Notes: generated by a model from the sequence alone, not told the origin. DNA of 64,000 nucleotides from Sialis fuliginosa (GCA_961205875.1 OY540810.1:32488001-32552000); one strand, 5' to 3'. Numbered from the stretch's first letter, positions 12,501-22,878 are shown. Made by a program: numbers and translations.

Positions 12501-15500
12501 CTAATTAAAATATTCTTAGTTACCTAAAAATATTAATAAAATTGATTATTAGGAGTATCTTTACATATATACCAAAAACTGATGGATTGAAAATTTTTAC
12601 AATAATGTTAATATTTTAGTCGATTTTTTCTCAGAATCCAACAACATACAAAATATATACACTTTAAATCAGTGGTTCTTAAGCCGGTGTTAAACGAAAA
12701 ATACGGCTTTTTTAAAATGAACCTGTAAAAATCGCAGTTTAGAGAAATTTTATAACTAAAACCTAAAAAGAAACATTTGAAGTTAATTAGCAAATTATAG
12801 AAATTTTTTACTATACAGTATTTAGAAGATAATTAATTGATAAGATAATAAAAATGAAAAGAACCGGAAATCATTAAGTTATTCAACACGATTTATTAAC
12901 ATTGCTATGAATAACTAGCCTAGCCTAATTGGCCTAATATTTCAATTACCTCTTCTGAATCTGTCAATAACTATGAACAACGCAAATTTCATAATTTAAA
13001 TTATTATAAATTGTTCATTTAAGGAGGTTGTTCTACGAACCAAATCCAAGATTAAATTCTAATAATTGTGTTATATGATAGATAAATATTATTGAAACTG
13101 AAATTTAGGTTGGTGCCACTTTAATACTAGAGTCAAATGAACGATTGGGAGCATCATTTATTAACTTTTTTTTTAAATAATCAAACGTAAAAAATAGAAA
13201 CCTTTTCATACTTACATTATGTTTAAATATATACCTACACTTGACTCATATTTACTAGAACAACCTCCTTAAAGTTACATACCACAAAACAAAAAAATAT
13301 GGATTAATGTTTTGTGAAGACATGTGCTGTCTGAGTAAACGTAATTGGCTTTACTGTATATTGATTGTAATAAAATTGTTATGCCGTGTTTACACCGAAA
13401 AAACAAAACAGCAGCATCGTGTCTTTTTGACAAAAGTTTTCCTTGGTCTAAACACGGCATTAGAACTGACTGATCATACAATGAACTGATATAAAGACCT
13501 TTAAAAACTAACTAAAACTATGATACGAACAACTATTATTTAAAAAAGAACACAAAGTTGTGATCATGTTTATATGCAAAAATCAGTAGTTCAATTTTTA
13601 AAATATCATATGTATTTTATTTTATTTTTATGTGGTGTGGGACCATAGGCTATAGCCGTAAATACGGCTCTGTCTGGTTTCATCCTACTATTGTAGAGAG
13701 TTTTAAAAATAATGTAATGATTTAAATATTTAAATCAGGGCTTCGAACCGGAACTGAACCGAAATATATTTTTTTACTCGAACCGGAACGAAAACCGAAA
13801 CGAAAAAAATAACGGTTCGAAACCCTGAATTTTAAATCGACAAAAAAAAGTAGATTTATTCGTATTAATTATTTTGCTAAAACAAACTGAAATCGTTTGT
13901 ACGTCTATAATAATTCTACTTATAAAACATTAATTTTCTTAATTACGTGTACTGTGTGGAATTAATTACTTTGATTTCTGAAGAACTTACATATATAGAA
14001 ATAAATAAAAAAACATCAAAATCTAAATAAATAAAAATCACAACAAATACTAGAACCAGCCCTGACTATATCATCACATCTATAATACTGCACCTCGTAA
14101 TCCCGGTAACCAAGTAAACCCGTTCACGTCACATCAGTACGCACATGTTTACACGCACACTGTTGACGCACATGTGTGCGAGTCGAGTGACAGTCGACTC
14201 GTGCTGCTGCAGCGCGCTCTTCCGGCGCGGAGGGGTTGGCAACCGACCGCCTCGCCGCGCCGGCTCTACCCTGTGCGCCCCAAGCACTCCAAAGATATCG
14301 ATCCGTGCGTTGTGAAAACATTACAGATATTATCGCGCGCCCGCCGCCGCGCCGTTCAGAACAGTGCGGATAATGTTATGTGAAGGGTTTCGGCTTACAG
14401 TTACAGCTGGAGCTCTTTTATGCATTGCATGCGTGTGTGTATGTATGATTAAATTTAGTCAGGTGGTGAGTATTATTCAGACAGGGTAGGACTGAATAGA
14501 ATCTATCGCATACTGAATCTCCTAATACATTTTTTTTTAAATAAATTATTAAACAGATTTTTTTATGGTAATAGTAAAACATTTTTTTTATTCTTTACAA
14601 GGCAATTGTTTTTTATATTATATAACAGATAATATAAAATAAAAATTATATAATACTGAAATCTATACCCAAACTTAAGTGTCGACAAACTTGATACATA
14701 TTTTATAATATATTAGCGCATTGGACCCAGTGTTACCCGGGTTAATATCCTCAAAATCAGAGTGACCTAAAATATTCAACATGCCCACAACGCACGGTTT
14801 GCCACGAATTTTTTTCCGACTTCGTGAAAATTACAAAAAAATTCACAAATTATACACCTCAACCTAACCTATCCATTTGTGAAAAACAGAATAAAATCGT
14901 TCAGTAGTTACTGAAAAAATCGTGTAAAATTATATTTTTAAACTCCCAGGAAACATCAGGTCACGTCTTTGAATTTGTATGTTAATAAAAAAATGGCGAA
15001 AACCGCATTAAAATCGATTCAGTAATTTCCGAGTCTATAAGCCTCATACATAAAAAGTAAGAATTAATTATAAAAATATATAAATTTTCTTGTTTTTACA
15101 TTTCTATAGCAGAGAAAATATATCAAAAAATAACAGCCACAAAAAATATGAAACTATATAAATACTAAATTCTACAAATACAAACTTTTATCAAAACAAA
15201 TATTTATTGTATGACTATAATAATATAGATTATAATTTAAGTACAATATAAAGGCCTGAAATAATTTCCATAAATTTGAAATGTTATTGTTAATCTTAAG
15301 CTAAAAATAGAATCGAGTGTAATTTTCCTGATAAAATATCTAAAATTATCCCTTTGACACTCACCCATTCCCCTACTTTACACACTAATGAGAAAATGAT
15401 TAAGGTCATCATTAAAAAGCTATAAGATTTAAAATAAAATGGCCAAGTGCATGTTGGGCACGCACATGATAGGGTTCTGTGGTAATTCTCACTACTTATT

Positions 15501-16525
15501 TAAAAATTGTTCATAAACTATAACAGTGTTCGTTATAATTTTCATTGAAAGTACTAATTAAAAGGTATATTCTCAATTTTTTTCAGATTTTTTTAATTGA
15601 TAGTTTAGAAAATAGAGGGTGTGGCACACTCTGATAACGACTTTGAACGCAAATACCTATGTCGTGACTGAAGGGTTAAAATCAAAAGGTCTTAAGATAT
15701 TTTTTGTTTTATCAATCTATGCCTGTATACCAAATTTCATCTTAATTGGAACAAAATTTATATAGACAGACAGACGGGCAGAGCAAAACTATAAGGGTTT
15801 CTAGTTTTCTACTGAACCCTAAAAACTGTTTGTAAAGTGTAAATATTCACATAAAAATTAACATTAATTTTGATCATGCAGTGTGTAGTTTTTAAAATTT
15901 ATTTACTAATATTCAACATTAAATTAACGAACATTTTTTTAAATCAGCGATTTATGAAAAACATCTCTAAATAACTTTTAAAAGATGTAAAAAGATGATA
16001 ATAATAAACTAGATAGAATACCTATATCAAACATTTATAACATAAAATATAATATAATTCAGTAGTGATTATTTTATTCTAAAATATAAAATTTACTTAT
16101 AACCTTCATAATAATTGTTTGGTGTATTAACTAAATTGGAATGATGTACTGATATGTAATTATATTATGAAAGGCTAGCAAAATATTGATTTGCATACAC
16201 CTATTACATAAAATTAACTACCTAATAGTTTAGAAAATCATTTTTGACTAAAATAAAAATACTTTTCTTACCCTTGTTCCTCCAAAATTTCTTGGAATTC
16301 AATACACTTGAGCTCAATCTTCCGTTTCCGCTCATGGTCACGAATATCTTGATTAGGCTGTCGATTACAAGCGGCATCCAATGCAGCAATTTCTTCTTCG
16401 GTTTTGTATTTTACTTTTTCCTTCATAGGATGAACCAATGCCCAATTCCTTTGGACATGGCCATTGGTTCCTGACCCCCTAGGGGTTGTTAGGCCTATAC
16501 CATTATACATTTTATTTGTTTAAAG
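3464..16525 (-). CDS. SRRM2: SRRM2/Cwc21-type splicing factor, N-terminal part (partial gene)
   Basis: This gene encodes the N-terminus of an SRRM2 family protein, a spliceosome-associated factor whose cwf21 domain contacts the catalytic core (family knowledge). The exon 16272-16525 starts after a TTTCAG acceptor, so the 5'UTR is spliced, and has its ATG at 16510. The protein begins MYNGIGLTTPRGSGTNGHVQ, the family's hallmark N-terminus, followed by a basic DHERKRKIELK helix and EEQG. The donor GGGTAAG leaves codon GG-. A 12.7-kb intron follows, and exon 2 at 3464-3568 (TTGCAG acceptor, GTAAGT donor) completes GGA and reads FNQETIAAKVTNYRAMLMDQ, the cwf21 continuation. Later exons, including the long RS-rich region of the family, lie beyond the left edge. 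It is divergent from THOC6. Identity of exon 1 is near certain and exon 2 is strongly supported by phase and homology. Confidence 0.92.
3876..4502. mobile_element. Diverged foldback element with internal hairpin
   Basis: TTGTCTCTACTT at 3876-3887 is inverted at 4491-4502, and inner segments match in inverted order (TTTTGGAGG; TTTAAGAATTTATTACCAAG). A second, tighter inverted repeat sits in the centre (about 4090-4130 and 4187-4227, AAGTGAGAAAGAAGTAAC). The arms are more diverged than in other palindromes here, so it is older. No clear target duplication. Confidence 0.6.
4976..5602. repeat. Possible degenerate MITE
   Basis: TATTAAGGCAGTGACGCC at the left and GCAATACTGCCTTAATG at the right form a short inverted repeat next to TA dinucleotides. 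Only about 8-11 bases match, so this may be chance. Confidence 0.25.
6251..7055. mobile_element. hAT-type MITE with 8-bp TSD
   Basis: The element begins CATGGGCGTAGCCAGGAT and ends ACCCTGGCTACGCCCATG, with perfect 8-bp duplications TTTATATG at 6243-6250 and 7056-7063. Subterminal G- and C-runs (6279-6285, 7008-7031) and an internal GGGCAAGCG/CCCCCC repeat near 6695-6725 are typical of this family. No transposase. Confidence 0.88.
7233..7762 (+). mobile_element. TA-flanked MITE, copy 1 (AGGTACTGGCACCAGT family)
   Basis: The ends AGATACTGGCACCAGT and the complement of AAGTACGGGCGCCAGT are each flanked by TA (7231-7232; 7763-7764). Its internal sequence reappears in opposite orientation at 8221-9050. 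Length is 530 bp with no coding capacity. Confidence 0.8.
8221..9050 (-). mobile_element. TA-flanked MITE, copy 2, carrying a nested element
   Basis: Inverted copy of the 7233-7762 element with better preserved ends (AGGTACTGGCACCAGT / ACTGGTGCCAGTACCT) and TA at 8219-8220 and 9051-9052. Removing the 279-bp insertion at 8730-9008 and its 3-bp duplication leaves about 548 bp, in line with copy 1. Confidence 0.82.
8730..9008. mobile_element. Harbinger-type MITE, copy 1 of 3
   Basis: Ends TGTCCGGTATTATAAAGGAG and CTCCTTTATAATACCGGACA, with TAA duplications at 8727-8729 and 9009-9011. The subterminal palindrome GCTAGCAAATTTGCTAGC is present. It is a shorter (279 bp) relative of the copies at 53135 and 58635. 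A 3-bp TWA target duplication is characteristic of PIF/Harbinger. Confidence 0.85.
9051..10680. other. SRRM2 intron 1 segment with repeat debris
   Basis: AT-rich, with a G-run and CAGGGCCGTAACCTAGGGCC at 9700-9735, a solitary hAT-like end of the same family as 50946-51235. A short inverted pair CAGCGTGTCCCAA (about 9799) / TTTTGGGACACTCTG (about 9895) resembles a small mariner-like MITE. No exon seen. Confidence 0.45.
10690..10945 (+). repeat. Dispersed repeat, copy 2
   Basis: Shares ACTATGGACTTCAGAAGTCG, AAGACAAACATCATCGGTTA and the GGAGCCTACTAAGTTTGAG/GTCGACCACTTC block with copies at 340-725 and 29235-29600. Non-coding. Confidence 0.65.
10946..13018. other. SRRM2 intron 1 segment, no gene seen
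   Basis: Low-complexity AT-rich sequence with no recognisable exon, repeat end or RNA gene. Confidence 0.45.
13023..13268. mobile_element. TTAA-flanked MITE
   Basis: A 13-bp inverted repeat GGAGGTTGTTCTA...TAGAACAACCTCC lies directly inside TTAA at 13019-13022 and 13269-13272. TTAA duplications are made by piggyBac and Kolobok elements. 246 bp, non-coding. Confidence 0.75.
13382..13459. mobile_element. 78-bp mini-MITE with TTA flanks
   Basis: TGCCGTGTTTACACCGAAAA at the left and TCTAAACACGGCA at the right form a hairpin, flanked by TTA on both sides. A diverged relative with the AAGACAAAACAGCAGCA segment lies near 54022-54166. Confidence 0.65.
14120..14372 (+). promoter_or_regulatory. CpG-rich promoter and 5'UTR block
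   Basis: This is one of the strongest CpG clusters in the window (GCGCGCTCTTCCGGCGCGG, CGCCTCGCCGCGCCGG, CGCGCGCCCGCCGCCGCGCC). It leads directly into an ATG at 14373 and a splice donor, the layout of a promoter and first exon. Open frames on both strands across the block have biased Arg/Ala-rich translations and look like by-products of GC content. Confidence 0.45.
14373..14464 (+). CDS. Candidate first coding exon with signal-anchor N-terminus
   Basis: From ATG 14373 the frame reads MLCEGFRLTVTAGALLCIAC, then VCVCMIKFSQ: a short N-terminus, about 17 hydrophobic residues and a lysine. This is the pattern of a signal peptide or a type II membrane anchor, as in Golgi enzymes. It ends at TCAG|GTGGTGAGT, where two overlapping donors are possible (after CAG, or three bases later before GTGAGT). 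The next in-frame stop comes soon after. Remaining exons were not found; they would have to lie past THOC6 or beyond the window. It is antisense to SRRM2 intron 1. An upstream exon of THOC6 is less likely because THOC6 has its own ATG after an in-frame stop. Confidence 0.35.
14465..16271. other. SRRM2 intron 1 segment next to exon 1
   Basis: Mostly AT-rich with no exon seen. It contains a retroposon tail (15436-15830), listed separately. Confidence 0.4.
15436..15830 (+). repeat. SINE/LINE-like repeat with ACCCTAAAA tail
   Basis: Begins around GGCCAAGTGCATGTTGGGCA and ends ATAGACAGACAGACGGGCAG ... TTTTCTACTGAACCCTAAAA. A second copy with the same 3' end lies at 57541-57724. This tail is widespread in insects, particularly moths. 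No ORF. Confidence 0.6.
16272..16510 (-). CDS. SRRM2: SRRM2 coding exon 1
   Basis: This segment codes 79 residues plus two bases of the next codon. The start at 16510 is fixed by the conserved family N-terminus and by a splice acceptor only 15 bases upstream. Motifs in order are the MYNGIGL start, the TPRGSGTNG loop, the NWALVHP segment, and the acidic then basic helix around DIRDHERKRKIELKCIEF. Confidence 0.95.
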
Positions 16526-16903
16526 CTGAAACGTAATAAAATTATTATTAGTAATATTATTTAAGCATAATAAATATTTAGGCCTTACGAATTTTTATGT
16601 ATCGATTTTTTAATAAGGTTATAAATAATCTCTAATAGAACGCTATGGCGCAACTCAAAATATCTTGCATTTATTTCATAAAACTCTATTAAAGTAAACT
16701 GTACGTACCTAATTTTTATGTAGATAAACTTTGATAAAATATTTAATGCATTACAACAGTCCTTAATTTAAATACTGTACGATTTATTTAAAAATTTATC
16801 TGTCAGAAACACTGAATCCGTGATCTGCGAAACACCATTTTGAAGTTTACTGCCATCTGAAGTCAATACATAGAACTTATATGACGTTTACAAAGTTTGA
16901 AAA
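16526..16903. promoter_or_regulatory. Shared divergent promoter of SRRM2 and THOC6
   Basis: Fewer than 400 bp separate the SRRM2 coding exon from the THOC6 ATG on the opposite strand, so the promoters of both genes must lie here unless one 5'UTR exon sits much further away. The SRRM2 5'UTR intron also has to begin here. On the minus strand GGCA|GTAAAC near 16850 is a possible donor for that non-coding first exon. No TATA box is convincingly placed. The extent is inferred from gene positions rather than a motif. Confidence 0.6.
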
Positions 16904-19900
16904 ATGGTTGATAAACAATTTTATAATACAATTTTAAGCCAAGCTTTTTCTCCATGCGGGAAATATTTATTTTGCGGTGACATTTATGGAGATATCTCTG
17001 TTTTCAAGTAAGAAAAAGTTTATTTTGAAATACATAAAAATTCAGCATTATATTTTGAGGTTATGTTTTTTGTTTCAGTATAGAAAAAATTTTAAACCCG
17101 ACCGATGATCCTACAGCTCAACATAGAAAGCCTAAATTTAAATTTGAATCAAAAGGAACTCAAGTTTGCAGTCTTATATCGACAGAAAAGTTTTTAGTTA
17201 CTGGTTCCATTGGTGAGATAAATGGCTGGGATTGGAGAAATATAACGAATAATTCTAAAACTCCAAAAGTCTCGTGGTCTATACCTATACCAGCAAACAA
17301 AGACAGTTTATCGAACACTGATGTAAATTCTATGACTTACGACGTTATATCAGGTTTACTATATGCTGGTTGCGGAGATAATTGTATTTATGTGTTTAGC
17401 TTAGAAGATGGAAAGTTAATAAGAAAATTTGAAGGTCATGAGGATTATGTACATTGCATTCATAATTTGTAAGTTATATAATATTAATCATTTGAATTTC
17501 ATGCGAGATATATCATATAGATATCTTACATATTTTTTTTGTAGTGGTTCACAAATGGCTTCTGCCAGTGAAGATGGCTTTGTGAGATTATGGGACTTAA
17601 GAGATAAGTTATGTACAAATCAAATAAATCCTTCAACTAAATGCAAAGTAGCTAGACCTGATCTTGGGAAATGGATAGGTGCTGTAGCATTAAATGAAGA
17701 TTGGTTGGTAAGTGAAATTATGATTTATATCTAAACGTTTTTATTTATGTTGAATTTGGACAACTATCATCGGTCTAGATTACTCTAGATCATCAGATCA
17801 AATCAGGTCAAACTGGGTCTAATTAGATCTGATCACTAAGGGAGATAGAAATATCCAAATGTAATTAGATGTGGCATCAGATCCAAACAGATATAGATCT
17901 GATTGGATATAAAATCAGGTCTAAACCTAAACAGATCTATATGTATTTCATCAAGTTTGACATCAGGTCTTGTAACGTGGAAATACCATATTAGAAATAA
18001 AAAACCCAACTTGTTTCTTTAAAAATACTCAGACAGAAAACTTTATTCTAATTACATACCAATAAATACTTTACACACCAAAAGGCAATACATAACTTAA
18101 TTCTACGATCAACAAATGAACCATAGCCAGCACACCGAAAAAATACTGCTGGAATGGTTATACAGTTCTAAAGAACATAAGAAAAATTAAAAGAACTAAT
18201 GAAAGAAAAAAAAAGAATTAACAACACTAAGCACGCGCTAATAATAACATAGTAAGTTTCACAAATTATTATATTTGGCACTATTCGTAAACAAACGTCC
18301 CTCATAAAAAAAAATACTTAATACACAAAACTCCGAATGAGTGAACAAATAAGTAAAAACACAAAAGGCAAAATAGCCAAATATATACACAAATAATAAC
18401 TAAACACCAATCACTTCGAAGGAAGGTTACAGGGAATCCTTTACTTGTGATTGTCACTTTAGATTATCCAAGGTGTTTTCTATCGAAACTCCAAATTTCA
18501 ACTGCCTGCATTTCATGCAACCGGCTATTCCGTTTTCTCCGATGTTACGTGCGTATTTATCTTACGCGGGTTTCCAGTTAAGTAATATTATTATACTAAG
18601 ACTGTAAAAACACATAATATCTTGAGAATTCTTTTAAACAAACAATGCGTTGGAAAGAGATTATTTCAACTCATAATATATGTTTGTTGGTAATATTATA
18701 ATCTAATTAGATCAATTTGAATCTGTTCATTTTTTCTTAGGATGTAATAGTGGTCATAGGCTCATAATACAATAACTAACATTCTGGTCATATTCTTAAA
18801 AACATTTATTCCGATTTAGTTATGTATTCCCTATCGTTTGGTCAATTCATGGTATCTGGGTCAATCCATATGAACTGGTCCAGCACTGGTTGCTCGATCA
18901 TTCTAAAAAAAATTGATTTTTTGTGTGTAATTACCCTAACATGTTGGTAGTTCTAAACGACTATTATTTTAATTTTATTGTTTTTTGTTTTCGCGTGACG
19001 GCCATATTTGTTATACAGGTCGCAGCATTTTTTGTACTTTAAAGGGTTCGCGGAAACTAAAATATCTCAGCTTCTATCAAACCTTTCAACACGGGACTAA
19101 AAGCAAATTGTTCAGAATAAAACGGGCTACAAGATTACTTCTAGACATTTTCACCTTAATGTTATCCTAAAGGGTGAAATTTCAGCCTTAATTCTTAGTT
19201 CTATTTTTGAAAAAATCTCATTTTCAAGGGGATGTTTTTGCAAGAAGGGGAAAAGTTAACAAGTCAAATTATTTTTTACAAATAGGTGTGTACTAGTTGT
19301 ATTCACACACCAAAGTTCAACTCTGAGACTTGCCCCCCTTTATTTTAAAAAATTCTCAAAATTTAAAAATTCGAGAAAATGGCACTTTTCAAAGCTAAAC
19401 AACTCTGGTGGGGGACCAGATAAAAATATGAAATTTTAGCCCATAATAGTACTACATAATGGTATTATGTACCAAAAATTTTGAGATTGAGATTTGACTA
19501 CAAGCAGTGGTATTGCAACCACAATATTCAATAGGAGTTCATATGTTAATACAGAGTGTCGACATTAATATAATATCTATTACTATCTTTTTTCTTCTTG
19601 GAAATAGAAGAATGCTTGAATGAAGAAAAAAATTGTATTTTTTCTGAATGTTTTTAAAATCTCATTTTTTATTTTCCGTCACTTCCGGTTGAACCGGAAA
19701 TGATGTCAACTTTTGTTTTTCAAAGGTGACACCCTATATATATTTTATTTTTAGATAGAAAATAAGGTCAGCTTTAAAAATTTATAACACATATAATAAC
19801 TTAAAGTAGCTCATAACAAAGATATAACATGTTTTAATTATTATTGAAACAAAATCACAACATGTATACGCTCATTGAAACATGCATTTTTGTGGTTTCA

Positions 19901-21110
19901 ATACCACTGCTTGTAGTCAAATCTCAATCTCAAAATTTTTGGTACATAATACCATTATGTAGTACTATTATGGGCTAAAATTTCAGATTTTTGTCTGGTC
20001 CCCCACCAGAGTTATTTAGCTTTGAAAAGTGCCATTTTCTCGAATTTTCAAATTTTAAGAATTTTTTAAAATAAAGGGGGGCAAGTCTCAGAGTTGAACT
20101 TTGGTGTGTGAATACAACTAATACCCACCTATTTGTAAAAAATAATTTGACTTGTTAACTTTTCCCCTTCTTGCAAAAACATCCCCTTGAAAATGAGATT
20201 TTTTCAAAAATAGAACTAAGAATTAAGGCTGAAATTTCATCCTTTAGGATAACATTTAGGTGAAAATGTCTAGAAGTAATCTTGTAGCCCGTTTTATTCT
20301 GAACAATTTACTTTTAGTCCCGTGTTGAAAGGTTTGATAGAAGCTGAGATATTTTAGTTTCCGCGAACCCTTTAAAGTACAAAAAATGCTGCGACCTGTA
20401 TAACAAATATGGCCGTCACGCGAAAACAAAAAACAATAAAATTAAAATAATAGTCGTTTAGAACTACCAACATGTTAGGGTAATTACACACAAAAAATTA
20501 ATTTTTATTAGAATGGCCAAGCAACCATTTAATTTAATTTTGGACCATTTCATATGGATTGACCCATCTGTATACATTTGAGAAATATATTAAATTAAAT
20601 AGTAATTTGATAATATCTGAACAAAGCATACGCTTCAAAATTTTTAGTTGTAGCTTTGCATCAATATTTTTGCTGATCCAATAAATAACAGTGGTTCAGA
20701 TATATTATCTGCTTCATGACCTCGAAGAATTAGCCATGTATTTTTTAATTTTAAACATGGCTAGTAGATAAGTTAAATTTTCTTGTTTTCAGTTATGTGG
20801 AGGTGGTCCTAGACTATCTCTCTGGCATTTACGCTCTTTAGATGTAACTACAGTATTTCCGATTACGGATTCAGGAATTCATGTTACCAGTTTTTACGAA
20901 GACAGAATAATGGCTGGTGGAAGTGCTCCACTTTTTTATCAAGTTGGTTATAATGGCGACGTTTATGCAGAAATTCCGTCATCATCAACGTCCGTATATT
21001 CAGCAATAAGCCAAGAGAATCCTAAGATTCTAAGTATTGCTGGTTCTAGCTCCAAAGTAGATATTTGTACAAATTTCAGTTATAGAGATCAAATATTAAC
21101 TCTGTATTAG
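16904..21110 (+). CDS. THOC6: THO complex subunit 6 (WD40 protein), four coding exons
   Basis: THOC6 is a WD40 beta-propeller subunit of the metazoan THO/TREX complex, which couples nuclear transcription and splicing to mRNA export. Exons are 16904-17007, 17079-17468, 17545-17707 and 20793-21110. All introns are GT-AG and all phases agree, giving 324 codons plus stop, close to the family's usual size (about 340). Hallmarks are MVDKQFYNTILSQAFSPCGKYL, YAGCGDNCIYVF, a complete WD repeat (GHEDYVHC...SASEDGFVRLWD), WIGAVALNEDWLLCGGGPRL and the C-terminal SYRDQILTLY. An in-frame TGA two codons before the ATG fixes the start. The 3-kb third intron carries a large foldback transposon. AATAAA signals at 21129 and 21142 follow the stop. 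Confidence 0.95.
18858..20565. mobile_element. 1.7-kb foldback element in THOC6 intron 3, 4-bp TSD
   Basis: Two arms of roughly 650-670 bp (from 18858 to about 19520, and about 19890 to 20565) are near-perfect inverted copies around a unique loop of about 365 bp. The ends read GGGTCAATCCATATGAA and its complement. The flanks are ATCT at 18854-18857 and ATCT at 20566-20569, a 4-bp target duplication. There is no transposase ORF, so it is non-autonomous. Sola-type transposons make 4-bp duplications, but that assignment is tentative. Confidence 0.85.
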
Positions 21111-21128
21111 ATGGAATTTTTTTAAAGA

Positions 21129-21147
21129 AATAAATGATTTTAATAAA
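21129..21147 (+). terminator. THOC6: THOC6 polyadenylation signals
   Basis: Two AATAAA hexamers (21129-21134 and 21142-21147) lie 18-37 bases after the THOC6 stop, implying a very short 3'UTR. The SH3 gene converges from the right, with its stop at 21689. Possible minus-strand AATAAA signals for it, such as 21317-21322, lie in the AT-rich gap between the two. Confidence 0.65.
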
Positions 21148-21688
21148 TGAAATTCTGTATTTTTTTATGTACATATATAAAATAAAAATAAGGGATAATT
21201 TGGTTTACATAAATAAAAATAATATAAAAAAAGTTTTTATTTTGATAATTTTTAAAAGTATAAATTAAAAACCTACATTTTATTTTATTGAAAAATATAA
21301 TAAATAACTTAATATGTTTATTAAATTAATACTGAATTATTGTTTCTATTTATATGAGTATGTTACAATTTTTAAAATACCTTATAACTAATATATTACA
21401 TATTTATACAAAATTTTAGCTTAACTATGTATTGACAATATATTTATAAAGAATTAGGTAAACACAAAATAATATGTACATTGTACTAAACAATAAATTG
21501 ATTTTGATAAAGTGACTTTTTGGTCATCTGAAAAATGAAAATATACTTTAATTTACTTTACGACTTTTTTCATCAGCGATCTAGTTTCACCTGTTTTCTA
21601 TCATCCTATAAATTATTTTCGACAGGGAAATAATTAAATCAATAAAAATATATTTGACTATCAATAATCAATTTCTTTTATAAAATAA

Positions 21689-22321
21689 TCATAGAAACCC
21701 ATGTCCAGTTATTTCAGCAGGTATAAACCCTTCACTGCCATCCCTTGCCCTAACCCAAAACCAATCTTTCAAATGTGCACTGATTAAAGCAACTACATCC
21801 CCTGCTGATACAGTAAGCGTATTTTTCTTTCTCCCGACAAAATCAGAATCCACAACCAACAGTGTCTGTCTTTTAAGCGACCTATTCGATTTAGCATTCG
21901 CTGCCGCTCTCAAATAAAGTCTATCAACACTTCTTTCACCGCAAGTCGAAACAGCAGATCTTCTTACTCGTCTTCTACATTTCGACCCCCCACATTCTGA
22001 CTGTGTAAGTTTTTCTGTATCGGTCATGTTTCCGCAAGGATGGGGGAATATGTCCGTGCTGTTTTCCCAGCAAGGCGTGTCTTTGCTAGATAACTCAGTC
22101 TGGGGTATGATGCCAAGAGGTAAGCAAGCGGTGTAGTTGACATAACCTTCTTCGCCATGGGGAGTTTGGATGTACAGCCAGGATTCCTTCTTAAAGATAG
22201 CGTTCACAACCATTCCTAAGGGGAGAGGTATTTCGTCTTGGTAGCCGTTATATTGTGTTTGGTAAAGAACACTTGGGAACGACAGGACTACTGGAATGTT
22301 GGCTGGTTTCTCGAGAGATGC
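21689..22321 (-). CDS. Last exon of large SH3 protein (two C-terminal SH3-like domains)
   Basis: A TTTTTGCAG acceptor ends at 22322. The exon starts in phase 0 with ASLEKPANIPVVLSFPSVLY and codes 210 residues to a TGA at 21689-21691. The first SH3-like unit (about exon residues 6-70) contains LPLGMVVNAIF, ESWLYIQTPHGEEGYV and ACLPLG. A Cys/Arg-rich linker follows. A more canonical SH3 domain covers about residues 150-208, with LTVSAGDVVALI, DWFWVRARDGSEGFIP and AEI, including the WF pair and the G-x-I-P signature. It converges on THOC6. It joins in phase to the exon ending at 31806 across a 9.5-kb intron. SH3 proteins are adaptors that bind proline-rich ligands; the exact orthologue is not recognised. 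Confidence 0.88.
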   Translation of the reverse strand, partial: ASLEKPANIPVVLSFPSVLYQTQYNGYQDEIPLPLGMVVNAIFKKESWLYIQTPHGEEGYVNYTACLPLGIIPQTELSSKDTPCWENSTDIFPHPCGNMTDTEKLTQSECGGSKCRRRVRRSAVSTCGERSVDRLYLRAAANAKSNRSLKRQTLLVVDSDFVGRKKNTLTVSAGDVVALISAHLKDWFWVRARDGSEGFIPAEITGHGFL

Positions 22322-22570
22322 CTGCAAAAATAAAATTTAAAAAAATTATTAATTTTTAGTTATAAATAAGGCATTAAATGTAGATATAATAAAAGAATTT
22401 CATTTCATTTAATTGAAGTACATGTATTTTCTGCTTTATGAGTTAATTGGTTCTTAACGTTCGCTCGGAAAGCGAGAACTCGTCAAGTGATAACAATAGT
22501 TGAGTCCAAGTATCGCATATTATTGATACTTATTGTACATAGGTGAAATCTACATAAGTACTCATAATAC

Positions 22571-22878
22571 CAGTGGCGTGTTATGCCATTTGGGGGCTGT
22601 ATACAGAATAAAACGGGCCCCATTAAAAAAAATTACGAATAGATAAAATATGTATACCCTGTTTGGTGACATAATAAATTGGAAATCATAGAAACTTCGA
22701 AACAGTAACTACCACCAGGGCAATGCCCTGTGGCCCCCGAATAATTTGGGACGTAAATTGGGATCAGCAAGATTGAGGAACAAAAAAAAGGTCATTAAAA
22801 TTAAAATTATTAATAAGTGTAATATATTGGATGCCCCTCGGTCACTTGCTGCCACGGGGCTCCAGAGCTACGGCCCTG
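22571..22878. mobile_element. hAT-like MITE of the CAGGGCCGTAA family (diverged)
   Basis: Starts CAGTGGCGTGTTATGCC and ends GGGGCTCCAGAGCTACGGCC then CTG. The interior carries GGGCCCC and CCCCGAAT blocks. Related ends occur at 47859-47968 and 50946-51235. No clean 8-bp duplication. Confidence 0.5.

Noticed and set aside
21689..22321. Naming the SH3 gene Dlish/Vamana
   Set aside because: The SH3 organisation is broadly similar, but I could not match specific sequence, and the long disordered exon argues for caution; left unnamed.
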